Source: Chytridium lagenaria
Lineage: Eukaryota; Chytridiomycota; Chytridiomycetes; Chytridiales; Chytridiaceae
Direction of reading: 5' to 3'
DNA length: 64,000 nt
Assembly: GCA_025449115.1 (NCBI GenBank)
Contig: JAHLKC010000067.1
Location: 62,001-126,000, forward strand
The notes beneath the pieces were generated by a model. It did not search any database, had not been told where the DNA came from, and was given only the letters and a program-made list of their open reading frames with translations. The position numbers were made by a program, and so were the translations under genes. The first letter of the stretch is position 1; every line of letters begins with the position of its first letter. Positions 1 through 16,794 of this stretch are shown one piece after another.

Positions 1-54
1 TCTTTACCCCCTCTCCATTCTCCCAAACTCAATTCATTTTTTTTTTGTAAACAG

Positions 55-1587
<1,533 letters not shown>

Positions 1588-1596
1588 TTGTTTGCT

Positions 1597-1644
1597 GGTG
1601 CGGTTCATGCTAGGTGCGGTTCATGTGAGGTGTGGTTCATGTAA
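1597..1644. repeat. Three direct repeats of 16 bp
   Basis: Three head-to-tail copies of a 16-bp unit, ggtgcggttcatgcta with small changes, start right after the fumarate reductase stop codon (1585-1587). They lie in the presumed 3' UTR. Function unknown. Confidence 0.8.
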
Positions 1645-1778
1645 TAACCTTTTTTTATATTTATTCAATGCATGCGTTTATAAACTTCATAAGGACTTTT
1701 TGGTGTACAACAATCTACATTCTCTAGGTTCTCAATGTGTTTGCCAGCATCGTTAAAATCCATCATCTATTTGATATA

Positions 1779-2182
1779 TTAGCAAACCGGGTGTGGGTGT
1801 GTGAAAGGGAAAAGTTTGTATTTACCTCTCTCCAAAGTTTCACACCGCATTGAAGCGCAATGCGTGCAATTCCGCGCATGATAGACGCAGGTTCTTGCGA
1901 GGTTGCATTTGAGTATACATGAAGATGGGAGGAGGTTGAGACAGGTTATGCAGGATTCGGTGGGGATGAGGTTGACGGGGTTTGTGGTGAGGGTTGCTAA
2001 TGTAGTTGTAGTTGTTGTTGAGGTGATGGTGTGGTGTGGTTTTGGTTGACGGCTGGAAAGGTGGCTTAGTAGAGCAGTTATGGGGATGAACGTTTGTTAC
2101 CGAATCCTGTTGTGTGATGGCAGAGTACAAGGATGATGAGGAGTGCCGTCAGGAGGAGGTTTGTTGTTATTGAATGGTGCAT
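1779..2182 (-). CDS. Small secreted Cys-rich protein, Opy2-like domain (copy 1)
   Basis: ATG at 2182 opens a clear signal peptide (MHHSITTNLLLTALLIILVL). Exon 1 is 2101-2182; a 104-nt GT-AG intron (1997-2100) joins it in frame to exon 2. Exon 2 encodes an eight-cysteine block, SCITCLNLLPSSC, then KCNLARTCVY, NCTHCASMRC. Spacing is CX2C-X8-C-X3-C-X5-C-X6-C-X2-C-X4-C. This resembles the extracellular Cys-rich domain of the fungal membrane anchor Opy2, but no transmembrane segment follows. A second gene with the same plan lies at 32151-32589. Reading through exon 2 gives a stop at 1779; a GTAAAT donor after the last Cys may instead splice to an exon near 1725, so the 3' end is uncertain. Expression and function are unknown; the Opy2 link rests on cysteine spacing only. 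Confidence 0.65.
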
Positions 2183-2477
2183 CTTTATTTGATTGTTTGA
2201 TGGAAGTTGTCAGAAAAACAAAGAATTAAGTTCTAGGGTGTCTTTCAGATAATCATCGATTTAGGGAGCAAACTGGCGGAGAGTGATGATAATATAGACA
2301 GTAAGACTCAGGTATAGCAAGACTTGAAAGCTACGTAAAATTGTATATGAGGAATTAAATCTTTATAAGTTCAGAAATCTTTCCAGCCTTTAATATCACG
2401 ATATAATCCAGTCACCATGGGTATATTTTCATTCACGTATAATAAACAAGTAATATATATCACAAGCTCAGTGTCGG

Positions 2478-3480
2478 CTAGTAATCACCCCTCTTGAGGG
2501 AATCAAGCTGATCGTTTGTGATGAGCTTGATTGCGGAACGAACCTCCTCCAGTAAATGTTCTATGCAGATAAAAAACATGAGTACACGCGTCTCATTTGA
2601 AAACAAAGTCCTTACCAGCATCCACAATAGCCGACTCCATCTGCTCTCCAGCCATATCACTCTCCTTTTCCAGCGCATTTACCATTTCCATCTAATGAAA
2701 AGAAAAACAAGTAAGAGGTGGGATATAATTTTAATCGAATGTTTAAAGCGAAAGCGAAGATGAGCAGAGTCTTTAAAACTGTACCTGCTGATCCGGTGTG
2801 TATTTAATTCCAGGAAGCCGGTCGATGAGGAAATCAACCACTTTTGCCGTTCGAACAATATCTCGAGCGACCTCAGCCGAGAATTCTAAAAGAATTACAA
2901 CGTCAGATCCATTCGAAAAGAATTGGAGAATATTTCTTACTTTTATTGCTCTCTGTGTTCTTCTTTACTTGCTCCTCTACAATCGTAATCGTAAAAAGAG
3001 ATTTAGTTTCCCCAAGACACATCCCGCAGCAAGAAAGAAAAAACGTTTTTAAAAATATATACCTGTCCAAGAGGTCACGGGAATAGCGGGATGGACGGGC
3101 ACGAGTGGAGCATCTCTTTGGAGGACACCGAGGGAGGTGAAGAACAACTCGCTAAGCTACGAATCGCGGGAGTAGATTAAGGTACCGTTTAGAATGGATG
3201 AAATGAGATTAAAGCTATGCAAAGAGAAGAGAATAAATAAAGAAAAGAAAGAAACCTTGTCCAGACAGTCTTGAATCTGAGTGATTCTGTCCCCGATTGG
3301 AGGTAGTTGCCGGTGGTGGTATTGGTGGTGGTGGATGAAAGAAGAGGAAGAAGGAGTAGCAGTAGTAGTAGTAGCAGTAGTAGCAGAAGATGCATGAGGA
3401 TGATGAGTTGTGGTAGGAGATGGTTGAGTGGATCCATTTGCATGATGCTGCTGGTGATGATGTTGGTGTTGTTGCAGCAT
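2478..3480 (-). CDS. MED21: Mediator complex subunit 21 (Med21/Srb7)
   Basis: Med21 pairs with Med7 in the middle module of Mediator, bridging activators and RNA polymerase II in the nucleus. ATG is at 3480; a longer version from 3504 would need a TTG start. About 60 residues of His/Gln/Thr/Ser-rich tail precede the domain. The Med21 signature follows over several exons: DRITQIQDCLDK, intron, then LSELFFTSLGVLQRDAPLVP, then a segment with EFSAEVARDIVRTAK and VVDFLIDRLPG, then MEMVNALEKESDMAGEQ, and the last exon EHLLEEVRSAIKLITNDQLD. The order matches the family coiled-coil layout. Introns are short GT-AG. The long His-rich N-terminus is unusual, because most Med21 proteins begin almost at DRITQ. 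A Med15-like gene also lies in this window. Confidence 0.85.
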
Positions 3481-4110
3481 TGTAATAAATAATTTTTGAT
3501 GCAATGAAAATGCTATGAATTGTCAGATAAGCCAGTATCTAACACCTCAACTCTATATTACAGCTCCTCCCCACCTCAAAACGTGGTTTCACAATGTACT
3601 ACCTCATAGGTTACACTATCAATGAAATGAATATGAATTATTTTTGAAAAAGGAATAAATTATTTCTACGTCCAAGGTGGTGTTTTGGAAAATAATGTTG
3701 ATGTTTGAATAACTCCCTTTCCTCCGTCTTTATTTCGTTTGGACTCTAAAGGAGAGAACATTGTTCCTTGTTAGAAACACAACAACAACGGATTCATTCA
3801 TTCATTCATCACCTGGGGGGTTATAGATAGAAGAGAAACGGAAGGAGTACATCCTTCTTTTGTTTCTTGTTGTTTTTTTTTATTGTTCTGCTGCTGGTAT
3901 ACACACAAGGACGGCCTCTTGTCTTGGGGATTGCATCGTTAGAGTCTGCTGCTGTTCATCTGGTCCACAATAACCGCTAGACAGAGAGAGATACATACCA
4001 CTTCTTGTTGGGAAGGCTACTATTTGTTCGAGAGGCGGCGATAGAGGATTCATTTCTTTGTTGTTGATTGTGGAATTCTTGGATTCAAGACAGATTTATT
4101 TTGTATCTCA
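3481..4110. other. Divergent intergenic region between MED21 and the DYRK gene
   Basis: This 630-bp stretch separates two divergently transcribed genes and probably holds both promoters and the 5' leader of the kinase. It has short AT-rich patches and a triplet attcattcattcatc near 3793. I see no gene in it. Confidence 0.5.
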
Positions 4111-8994
<4,884 letters not shown>

Positions 8995-9863
8995 TAATTT
9001 GTGATGAGATGAGGTTCTGGATTATGTTGTTTTCTCTTCTTTTTTTTTACATCTACCTATTATAAAGAACCTTGTTTTTTTTTCCCTTGACTTTTTGTTT
9101 TTTCTCCCCGTCATATTATGGGGACGGTCATCTCTTTTTTTCATTTTTTTTTCATCCAAATAGACATATCTTTATAGCTTGACGATTTCCACTGGTTTAG
9201 TGTTGTTGAGGTTTTAGCCTTTTTTTTTTTTTGTGGGGATGATGATGTGGACCTTTTTTTTTTTTTTTTCTCAAGTGATTGATTTGGAGGGCGGAGAATG
9301 GGTGGTTTACATTTTTATATAGAACTTCATTCATTGGTTGGGTCTTGAATTGTGTTTTTTAAGTGGTCTTAGGTTCTGTTATGCTGAATACTTGGATGCT
9401 TGATTAAGATAAAAATCCTATATGCGGTACATAAAAAACAAAGAAAAACAAAAAAAAAAAAAACAAGGGCGGGCTGTATTGACTGCTACTGGTATGATAA
9501 AAACGTCGATGCCCCGATACCCCATCCAAGGCGGGGAAGACGCCTTATCGCGTTGTCAGGGTTGGATGGCGATGAGGGAAACGAGAAAGCTGGTTAAAAA
9601 ATGTACTTGACACGTTTTGGAATATTGATTTATGCGATAACAATAAGCTTTTTTTTTTTTTTGAACATAGAGCTATTTCTTAGGAGTTGATTGGCTCTCC
9701 TCTTCCTCATCCCATAATATCAATGCGAAGAGGAGAGTAAAGAAAAAGAGTTGGCGACGGCACGATTAAAGAAACTCAAGAAGGTGTATATATATATATA
9801 GAAATGTACATGATGTAATGACGTTTTTCCAAGCAGCAAATGGAAGGGGTCATGATAGCCATA
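8995..9863. other. T-rich 3' flank and spacer after the kinase
   Basis: Repeated T runs of 8-13 bases (about 9040-9265) and then A runs suggest the kinase 3' UTR. A (TA) microsatellite lies at about 9786-9801. Open frames at 9400-9610 show no family features. No gene is recognised. Confidence 0.5.
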
Positions 9864-10209
9864 TTAAAAAGCCAGGGCAATCAACAACTCCATAGGAGAT
9901 ATCGCGTAAGGATCCCAATGCTGTCTCTGTGATCCCTGCATGACACGTCCATCCACAGGTGCGGCGGTAGCGTCACGATGGATATCAAGAACGGTAGGTG
10001 CAGTCCAGTTCCGTTTCTGGATGTGGTGTTGAGAGACTGGATTCGGATGAGGTGAGGGAGGGTCGACGGATGAATGGTGTAGGAAGATGGAGGAGGTGGT
10101 GGAGGTGAAAGTGGTCGTCGTCTTGGTGTTGGTCTTGGGAGTGTGGGATGATGGATCCGGTGTTGTCGAGATGGTGTGTTGCTGTGAAAGCGTAGACGGC
10201 GTCAATCAT
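9864..10209 (-). CDS. Small hypothetical protein starting MIDAVYAF
   Basis: ATG at 10209 starts MIDAVYAFTATHHL, and the leader before it is C/A-rich as in a fungal 5' UTR (cacacaccaagcaaaccc). In this frame the ORF ends after 74 residues, rich in His, Asp and Ser. A second frame over the same bases runs to 9864 and ends with QHWDPYAISPMELLIALAF, so a one-base shift may join them. Two other small genes here start almost identically (12416 minus, MIDGLYSV; 33749 plus, MIDGLYAF). There is no signal peptide or known domain. It may not be translated; the shared start is the main support. Confidence 0.35.
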
Positions 10210-10846
10210 TTTTTGTGTTTGGGTTTGCTTGGTGTGTGAGCTAGGATGAAGTTGAGTGAGAACTGGATGAAGGTAGGGGAGGAAGGAAGGCCTCTGTCTT
10301 TTTTATTGAAAAATAACAAATAGGAGGCGAAGTGAGAAAGATGACTCTAGACGGATCCAAATAATTGTCAGCGGGGGTCAATTAGAGTCAAATTGTCAGT
10401 GACTCCTCCTTTGAGATACCACCCACCTCATCGATCTGGGATGCAGGTGGGAGGGTCGTAGGAGATACCACTTCATGACCTCCAGAAGAGATATGAATAA
10501 GTAAGAAAATGCTTTACAAAGTTTACATTTATATATTTACAATGGAGAGAACGACATAACACATTCGGGGGGGTAAATCGATGCATCAAAGAATGTATCC
10601 AACAGCAACCATGCCATCAACAAGATAAAACAAAAGGGGAAGGGCATCATCCATCATCTGCAAACAATCCAACGAAAAACATAATTGAAGGGGGGTAAAA
10701 GCGATGGAAGGCAGAACAAACAGAACAATACTAAAGACCCTTTTTTCTGTACAATGATGGGATAACATGGCTAAATATAGTATAAAGAAAAACCAAGAGG
10801 CAGCAAGGAGGGTCGTGGTGGAGAGATGAAGAGCACGGATACTAAT
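10210..10846. other. Spacer with no recognised gene
   Basis: The first 150 bases are probably the leader of the gene at 9864-10209. The rest, including a 60-codon frame at 10586-10768 on the minus strand, shows no domain, signal peptide or RNA fold I can support. Confidence 0.4.
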
Positions 10847-11312
10847 TTAACAAAAAGACATGGCGACCATAAACTCGACCACCTTTCCATCATCTCTTGC
10901 CTCTCTAGCACTAGCAACGGATGGTCTCACTTCCGAGGCGCTCAAGTCTGGCCGATGATGATCACCCTCGACAGCATTGACGATCCAGGCAGTCTTGTCA
11001 GCGACGAAGCCAATGTTTCTTGACCCCTCGTAATCCCGAAAGCATGTCTGGAAGGGCATGACGGACCTCTTGAAAGGCGACAGAGCCGGGTGCCACGAGT
11101 CGCATGCTGGTGGGGTATGTAACGAGAGTGTTGGGGTTGGAGGTGGATGGTGAAAGAACTTCTTTGCCAATGGTGTATTCGGCAGCGGGGAAGATGGAGT
11201 TGGCAATGCCTGTAAGAAAGGTCATTTCTGCTTGTTGAAGGGTTGTTTGTTGAGTGGTGCTTTGCTTGTTGTTGTTGATGTTGTTGTCTTGCTCTGATGC
11301 CAATGTGTGCAT
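10847..11312 (-). CDS. Small hypothetical protein, two frames
   Basis: ATG at 11312 begins an Asn/Gln-rich stretch followed by MTFLTGIANSIFPAAEY and TIGKEVLSPSTSNP, which look protein-like. That frame stops at 10998. The next plausible segment, RDYEGSRNIGFVADKTAWIV and then NAVEGDHH, lies in another frame and runs to a stop at 10847. One apparent lost base around 11060 would join them into about 120-150 residues. The DKTAWIV part faintly recalls DQQCVWIVEYED encoded downstream of the gene at 12416. No known family is recognised, and it could be non-coding. Confidence 0.3.
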
Positions 11313-11316
11313 GCAA

Positions 11317-11972
11317 ACGTAAAGAGGTTTTGCAATAAAAGAGTTGAGCGACGGTGTTTGGTCTGGAGACGATGGTTTTCTTTTCTGGAATGTTTATATA
11401 TTTATACGACGGATGATGGATGGAAGGGACAGTTACTAATTAGTGTGTAAATGTTACCTCCCTTTTAAATATTTATAAATACGTTTTGGTTGCTGCCCCA
11501 CCCATTATTACATTGAAATAAGTAATAAATTGTCCCAGAAATAAATAAATAAATTAAAAATGAATATTAATATATAAATACACACAAATTGAATATTTTA
11601 TTATTTAAATAAATGATAACAAAAGATAACCAATGATCGGCTGACTCTTCAACTCAGCAACCTTATGATGAGCATATATATTTATTTATACAGGTGGGGA
11701 CATCACACCTTTTCCAAATCTTTTTAATTTATTTATGGGTTCGTATACATACTGATGTACGTACCTATTAATATTAGTAGGATAGGTAGGTAGGTATATG
11801 TATAAGTATATAGGTTACAGGTACTATAGGTACATTTTTATAGTTTACCGTAGGCAAGTTCAACGACTGACACCTTTTCCTTTCCTCCTTCACTATATGT
11901 ATATGATTAGGCAAATATTATTTAAAATGAGATTACTATATATACAATATATAGGTTTAAAAAATATATATA
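11317..11972. other. AT-rich spacer with short simple repeats
   Basis: Strongly AT-rich sequence with many TTTAT/ATAAA steps and a GGTA/GGTAGGTA run around 11770-11800. No gene, tRNA or conserved motif is visible. Confidence 0.5.
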
Positions 11973-12416
11973 TTATTGATGTACAATGAATGAATGGTTG
12001 CCAAGAGGAACCAACCGCATTAAAACAATAATAAATGAGAAAACTATCAACAGCTCAAGGAAAATAAAAAAAGGATCTTCATATTCAACAATCCACACGC
12101 ACTGCTGATCATGCTCATCCGTCCCAATGCTTATCCCCATCAGAGGCACAGCATCCCAAGACATGTGTCACGACCGCTGGTGGGGGGTTGCTGAAGTAAT
12201 GCTTTTTCAAGGTGCAGATGACGATGGTACCGAGGGTGGAGGAGGAGTTGCGAGGATGGAGAAGCATGCCAAGAATCCTTGAGGGTAGGGATGACGGTTG
12301 GGGTGCGGTGGATGTACTCGAAAGATGTACTGAGCATGATGATGATGACGATAATGGTGATGATGATGCCGAGAATGTGGTCCTGATGGCGTGACAGAGT
12401 ATAGGCCGTCAATCAT
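11973..12416 (-). CDS. Small hypothetical membrane protein starting MIDGLYSV
   Basis: ATG at 12416 gives MIDGLYSVTPSGPHS. In the overlapping frame the same region encodes a strong hydrophobic helix, HILGIIITIIVIIIMLST, followed by a His/Pro-rich tail, so a one-base shift soon after the start would give a short single-pass membrane protein. A third frame continues downstream as MSWDAVPLMGISIGTDEHDQ and CVWIVEYEDPFF, stopping at 11973. The start matches two other small genes in the window. No family is recognised. The helix could also be a by-product of a CAT/ATC repeat, so confidence is low. Confidence 0.3.
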
Positions 12417-12779
12417 GGTTGTTGCAGAGTTGGTTGTGATGATGGTGAAATGAACCTTGCTTGTTTCTGCTATTATATTTATTAATACTTTGGAGAAGCG
12501 TGGCGCAGCACAAGAATCAAGGTGATATAAGATCTTTCCCATCTCCCCGTGTAACCAAAATGACCTTTCTTTGGATTCGGACATGAATGTAAATATTTAC
12601 ACTCCGTTAGACAGCCATAAGCACTTGAATAAATACATAGTAACAAGAACGAGTGACGGTGTGAGGCTTTATTAGAGTTGAACCAAGTGCAGACTGTTGA
12701 CTAAAAGAGTAAATAATGATGAAGCTTTGGTTTATCCAGGATGTACTCGAGTATATTTCGTTAAAGATACAAGGTACCG

Positions 12780-13400
12780 TATGCCATTCATCATTGCAAA
12801 GAAATACGCAAAACGAAAAGAAAAAGAAAAAGAAAAGGAGGGTGCCCTTTGCCGAGGTAAGGCGTCACCAAGAGTTGCGGACAATACCCATAAACCGCAA
12901 TTTGCAATAATCCGCAGTGCTTGTCAGGCAGCATCACTTGCTAGGGCTGAACATCAGATCCACCGCATAGTGGATTATTGCATTATTTTTGCGTTCCGAC
13001 CAGCACAGCAGGGATTTCCCGTACCTAAGTGGGCTGGACTTCAATTTAAATGTACCTGCTTCCACTGTGCTGGGTTCGGTTCATATGGAGCGGCCCTTAG
13101 ACCAAACTACCAACTCCGCCTTTCTCTTGGTTGCATGCCGGGCGGCATGCTTTCTCTGGGAGTCGAACCCAGATCACCAGGGAGGAGGGTGAGCTTGTAC
13201 GCGCGCTCACACAATACTCCCCTGGTCTGTACCTCTTGGCGGTATTTTTTCGGATTTCCCAATATGACCTCATGGAATGAAAATTGGGAGGGCCTCCCAC
13301 AGCTGGATATTTATAGAAACAAAGAGAATAGCGGGTAGACGTATCTGTTGAAAAAGTAAAAGGAAAAGAAACAAAGATTATTACTTTCTGCAAGCGCCAT
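12780..13400. repeat. Flanking repeat of the Kazal cluster, copy A (interrupted)
   Basis: This segment shares ordered blocks with 16795-17010: aaagaaatacgcaaaac, tgccgaggta, ccaagagttgcg, ataaaccgc, gcgttc, and then atagcggg followed by gttga.aaagtaaa. In copy A about 310 extra bases separate the last blocks (see 13009-13317). It lies just upstream of the first Kazal gene, so the duplication probably involved the cluster. Confidence 0.65.
13009..13317 (-). mobile_element. tRNA/SINE-like insertion candidate
   Basis: Bases present in repeat copy A but absent from copy B. The minus strand carries a perfect pol III B-box-like T arm, CTGGGTTCGACTCCCAG, at about 13153-13169. Upstream of it is a hairpin GTGAGC...GCTCAC inside a longer ACCAGGG...CCCTGGT pairing. 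A perfect palindrome gcatgccgggcggcatgc lies at about 13133-13150. An A-box-like TGGTAGTTTGG occurs further on the same strand, but after the B box, so the order is not that of a normal tRNA gene. No 7-bp acceptor stem closes around the T arm. It is best read as a tRNA-derived short element or rearranged tRNA fragments; target-site duplication was not proven. Confidence 0.4.
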
Positions 13401-13812
13401 ATGTAAATTAACGGATTGGGTGGATATATTTAGAAAAAAATAATGGTTTCGTGAAGTCTAAGTGTTCAATCAAGCAAAACTAAAACAACGACCCACCGCA
13501 CCTTTTCGGATATTAGAGCTCAAACCACTATTAACCCCGTTACTCGTAGCTCGAACCTGGCTTCCTCAAGCTCTTTCAGAGCAATATATTTATATATAGA
13601 GCACCAAAATAAACTTGCAAATGACAAACCTTGAATGACAATTCATCAATTGTTGATCCTGACACTGATAGCCTGCCATGACGCTAGCGACAAACCCCCA
13701 TTCTGGAGCGTCATCCTCCCATTCTCAATACCTTTGATGTAGTTTGAATTCGAGTTTTGACAGGGTTTTTTTTGAAAAAAAAACTGATGATCGTACCGAA
13801 ACCTCTATAAGA

Positions 13813-14489
13813 ATGGCCATCTCGAGCTCATCCTCTGGCCCGAACGTCCTTGCTCGTTTGATAACCATATGCGTACTCCTACAAACCACCCTCAACTCCG
13901 TCACAGCCTCCACTCCTCTTAACTGCAGTTCACCGATATCCTGCTCCCTCCCCTCCCAAACCACATCCTTTGCACCCTCCAATCATCCATCTGCGGCTCA
14001 GACGGCCTAACCTACCCCACCTCCTGCCATTTCTCCCTCGCAGCCTGCACCAACACAACCCTCACCTCCACTCCAGGCCCCTGCAACCCCTGTCCCACCA
14101 TCTGCACCCTCCAATACAGTCCCATCTGCGGCTCCAACGGTCAAGTCTACGGCAACACCTGTTTTTTCAACGCGGCGGTCTGCGCCAACTCGTTCTTGTA
14201 TCATGCGTTCAATGGTGATTGTTTGACGAGGTCTTGTGCTAGGGTTTGTGGAGGGAGTGAGCGTGTTATGGTGTGTGGATCGGATGGGAGGACGTATGGG
14301 AGTGATTGTGAGTTGGAGAATGTGGCGTGTGGGTTGGCAGCGGGTGGGTTGGCGTTAGTAAAAGTGGCGGATGGGATATGTCGGGAGGGGATGACGGTCG
14401 TGACGGGAAGTGGTGGGGGTGTTGCGAATACTACTGCAGGGTCTGGTCCCATCGCAGTACCCGTAACATGTGGCAGTAAGAAACTGTAG
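13813..14489 (+). CDS. Secreted Kazal-type protease inhibitor (tandem copy 1)
   Basis: ATG at 13813 (MAISSSSSGPNVLARLITIC) gives a signal peptide. Three Kazal-like modules follow: CGSDGLTYPTSC, CGSNGQVYGNTC and CGSDGRTYGSDC, with CANSFLYHAFNGDC and CELENVACG spacing. Kazal modules block serine proteases through a reactive loop, outside the cell. The signal peptide and first module are out of frame by one base: 47 nt separate two conserved Cys codons where copy 3 has 48. An in-frame TAG at 14487 ends the ORF just before a hydrophobic stretch in the same frame (MWTAVSILLLSSVI) that looks like the GPI tail of copies 2 and 3. Either the stop is a sequencing error, a true loss of anchoring, or a readthrough point. 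Confidence 0.75.
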
Positions 14490-14967
14490 GGACGTAGTAT
14501 CATGTGGACTGCAGTCTCTATCCTCCTTCTTTCAAGTGTCATTTATCATTATTTTTAGTTTAGTCGGCATTGAAATAAATATATTCGATAAAGCTTAAGG
14601 TTGTTAAAACGAAATACCAAAATTATAGTTGCATATGAGAGGAGGATGGCATGATGATTGATTTTATGCGTTAACAAACTCACATATAAAATTACGACGA
14701 TTTGCAGCAATATCGTAAAACGATACGCTTCAAAGCATTAGCAATGTAATGGTTCAGCTTATGTAATTAGCATTTTCCTTAATGGTATAATGAAAATCAT
14801 ATTCAATAGTTGCGGCCCAACAAATTCACGAACAAAGAGATGTTCAAATGCGGATATTACCATCCTGCAGTCGGTGGTAAATCCATATTCCGCCCGCATT
14901 CATTTAATTACACTTTAATATTGACACCCTTAACCTCTACGATCATAGCAATAGAATCCAAGCAAAA
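14490..14967. other. Spacer between Kazal copies 1 and 2
   Basis: After the possible hydrophobic tail codons (to about 14560) the sequence is AT-rich with no gene. The last 100 bases before 14968 should hold the promoter and leader of copy 2. Confidence 0.45.
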
Positions 14968-15716
14968 ATGACCCACCTCAGCACTCACATAGCCGTCCTA
15001 GCCTACCTTCTTCACCTCGCCACTTCCCACGTAAAAGCTCTCTCCCCTGCCATCGACTGCAACCTACTCGCCTGCTCCCTCCCTTCCCAATCCTCAACAA
15101 CCTCCAACCCCAAGTATGCGGATCAGACGGCATGACGTACCCCACATCCTGCCACTTCAACATTGGCGTCTGCAGAAACGCCACCCTAACCTCCACCCCC
15201 GGCACCTGTAAAGACTGCAACGTTGCCTGTCCCGCCATCTACGGTCCCATCTGCGGATCCAACGGCAAAACCTACGACAACACCTGTGTCCTCAACGCCG
15301 CGATTTGCGCCAACTCGTTCCTGTATCAAGCTTTCACGGGAGAATGTTCTTCAAGGTCTTGCTCCAAGACTTGTGATACGACGAGTAATGTGATGGTGTG
15401 TGGATCGGATATGAAGACGTATTTGAGTGCTTGTGAGTTGGAGAATGTGGCTTGTGGGAAGAGTGCGGCGGGGGATATGATTGTGAGGATTGCGGATGGG
15501 CCGTGTCGGCCAGGAATGACGTTGGTGACGACGGGAAGTGGAGGGGGGGTGAGTACGACTGGCCCTATTGTTCTGCCAAAGACCAGTCATGCTGTGAAAT
15601 CTCTTGTCGCTGTTATGCAGACATGGGCAGTTGTTATTTTTATTTCATCAGCTGCCTTTTGTAATAATTATGAAGGTTACCGAGTTCTTTTTCTACGTTA
15701 CCTGTCTAAAATTTAA
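14968..15716 (+). CDS. Secreted Kazal-type protease inhibitor (tandem copy 2)
   Basis: ATG at 14968 (MTHLSTHIAVLAYLLHLATS) encodes a signal peptide. Kazal modules are seen as CGSDGMTYPTSC, CGSNGKTYDNTC and CGSDMKTYLSAC, followed by a Gly/Thr-rich linker and a hydrophobic C-terminus (TWAVVIFISSAAF) consistent with GPI attachment. As in copy 1, the signal part and first module are one base out of register (41 nt between two conserved Cys codons; a multiple of 3 is needed), near a CCCC run. Copies 1 and 2 are closest to each other. The role is probably surface protease inhibition; the target protease is unknown. Confidence 0.8.
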
Positions 15717-15900
15717 ATAATAAACTTGGAAAGATTAATGAAGAAAGGTGACCAGCCATGCTATGTCTACTTGCTGATTAAAGGTCATCCCGTCTCACTC
15801 TTATTCCAACCTTTTGAATTCACTGAAAATGGTTGGTTGGGTTTTGACAGGATCTTTTTGCAGCTCTGATCGAATTTAATCGTACCGAAACCATACATCA

Positions 15901-16692
15901 ATGGCCTCATCGCAGCCCCAAGCCTTTGCTCACTTACAACTCTATTCACGCTACTCCTGCGCCCCGTTTCCCTTGTCTCAGCTCTCTCCATCGCCCTCGA
16001 TTGCAACCTATCCGTCTGCTCCCTCCCAAACATTCTCTCCCCACCTTCTCCCTCCCAACTTCCCTTATGCGGTTCCGACGGTCAAACCTACCCCACCTCA
16101 TGTCACTTCACCCGCGCCCTCTGTCTCAACGAACCCTCACCTCAACCCCCGGTTCATGCACCCCCTGCTCCATCACCTGCACCGACCTCTACCTCCCAGT
16201 CTGCGCCTCCAACGGCATCACCTTCTCCAACGCATGCGTCCGTAAATCCGCCATGTGCTTCAACTCGTTCCTGTACGCCGCGTACGATGGGGAATGCTCG
16301 TCGCTTCGTTGTGGGAAGACGTGTGGGGTTGAAGAAAATCGAATGGTGTGTGGATCCGATGGGTGGACGTATCAGAGTGAATGTGATTTGGAGAATGTGG
16401 CTTGTGGGAGGGCGGCTGTTGGGGTGACGCTTGTGAAGGTTGCGGAGGGGCCGTGTCGGGAGGGGATGGCGGTGACGATGGCAATGGAGCTGCGGGTGGG
16501 ATCACAGCGGTCACTGCAGCTGCAGGTGGTGCGGTGAGTACGGGGTTAAATGACAGTGCGGTTGGCGGTGTGATGAATGCTGCTGGCTCAGGTCCCATCA
16601 GTAGTCTCCTAAGAACGAGTAATGGTGTGAGATCCGATATAGGGGATTCATTATTGCCATTTGGAGCTATACTCGTCTCAATTATAACTTAA
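15901..16692 (+). CDS. Secreted Kazal-type protease inhibitor (tandem copy 3)
   Basis: ATG at 15901. A signal-like segment SLTTLFTLLLRPVSLVSALS is reached only after a one-base shift, then DCNLSVCSLP leads in frame to CGSDGQTYPTSC. Another shift near 16130 precedes CASNGITFSNAC and CGSDGWTYQSEC. A further shift near 16470 leads to a Gly/Ala/Thr linker and a C-terminal hydrophobic run (LLPFGAILVSIIT), GPI-like. Here the spacer before the first module is in frame, unlike copies 1 and 2, so the frame breaks are not at a shared site. The gene is collinear with its two neighbours and on the same strand, as expected from tandem duplication. Confidence 0.75.
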
Positions 16693-16794
16693 TTCTATCA
16701 GACGTTGTTTGTACTGATTATTTATTAGTCACTACATTTAAAAAATACATTATGCAAAGTTTTCAGAATGCTCATGTACGGCGTACATCATATG

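Noticed and set aside
3189..3443. Poly-Leu membrane peptide on the minus strand
   Set aside because: It is another frame of the triplet repeat in MED21 exon 1.
13143..13235. Complete functional tRNA gene on the minus strand
   Set aside because: The T arm is perfect but no matching 7-bp acceptor stem, D arm or anticodon loop closes around it.
12697..13338. 213-codon plus-strand ORF through the Kazal flank
   Set aside because: It runs across the tRNA-like insert and palindrome; it needs a non-ATG start and has no domain. The related flank copy has no matching ORF.
13960..16140. Programmed frameshifting shared by the Kazal paralogues
   Set aside because: The breaks are at different places in the three copies and have no common slippery sequence.
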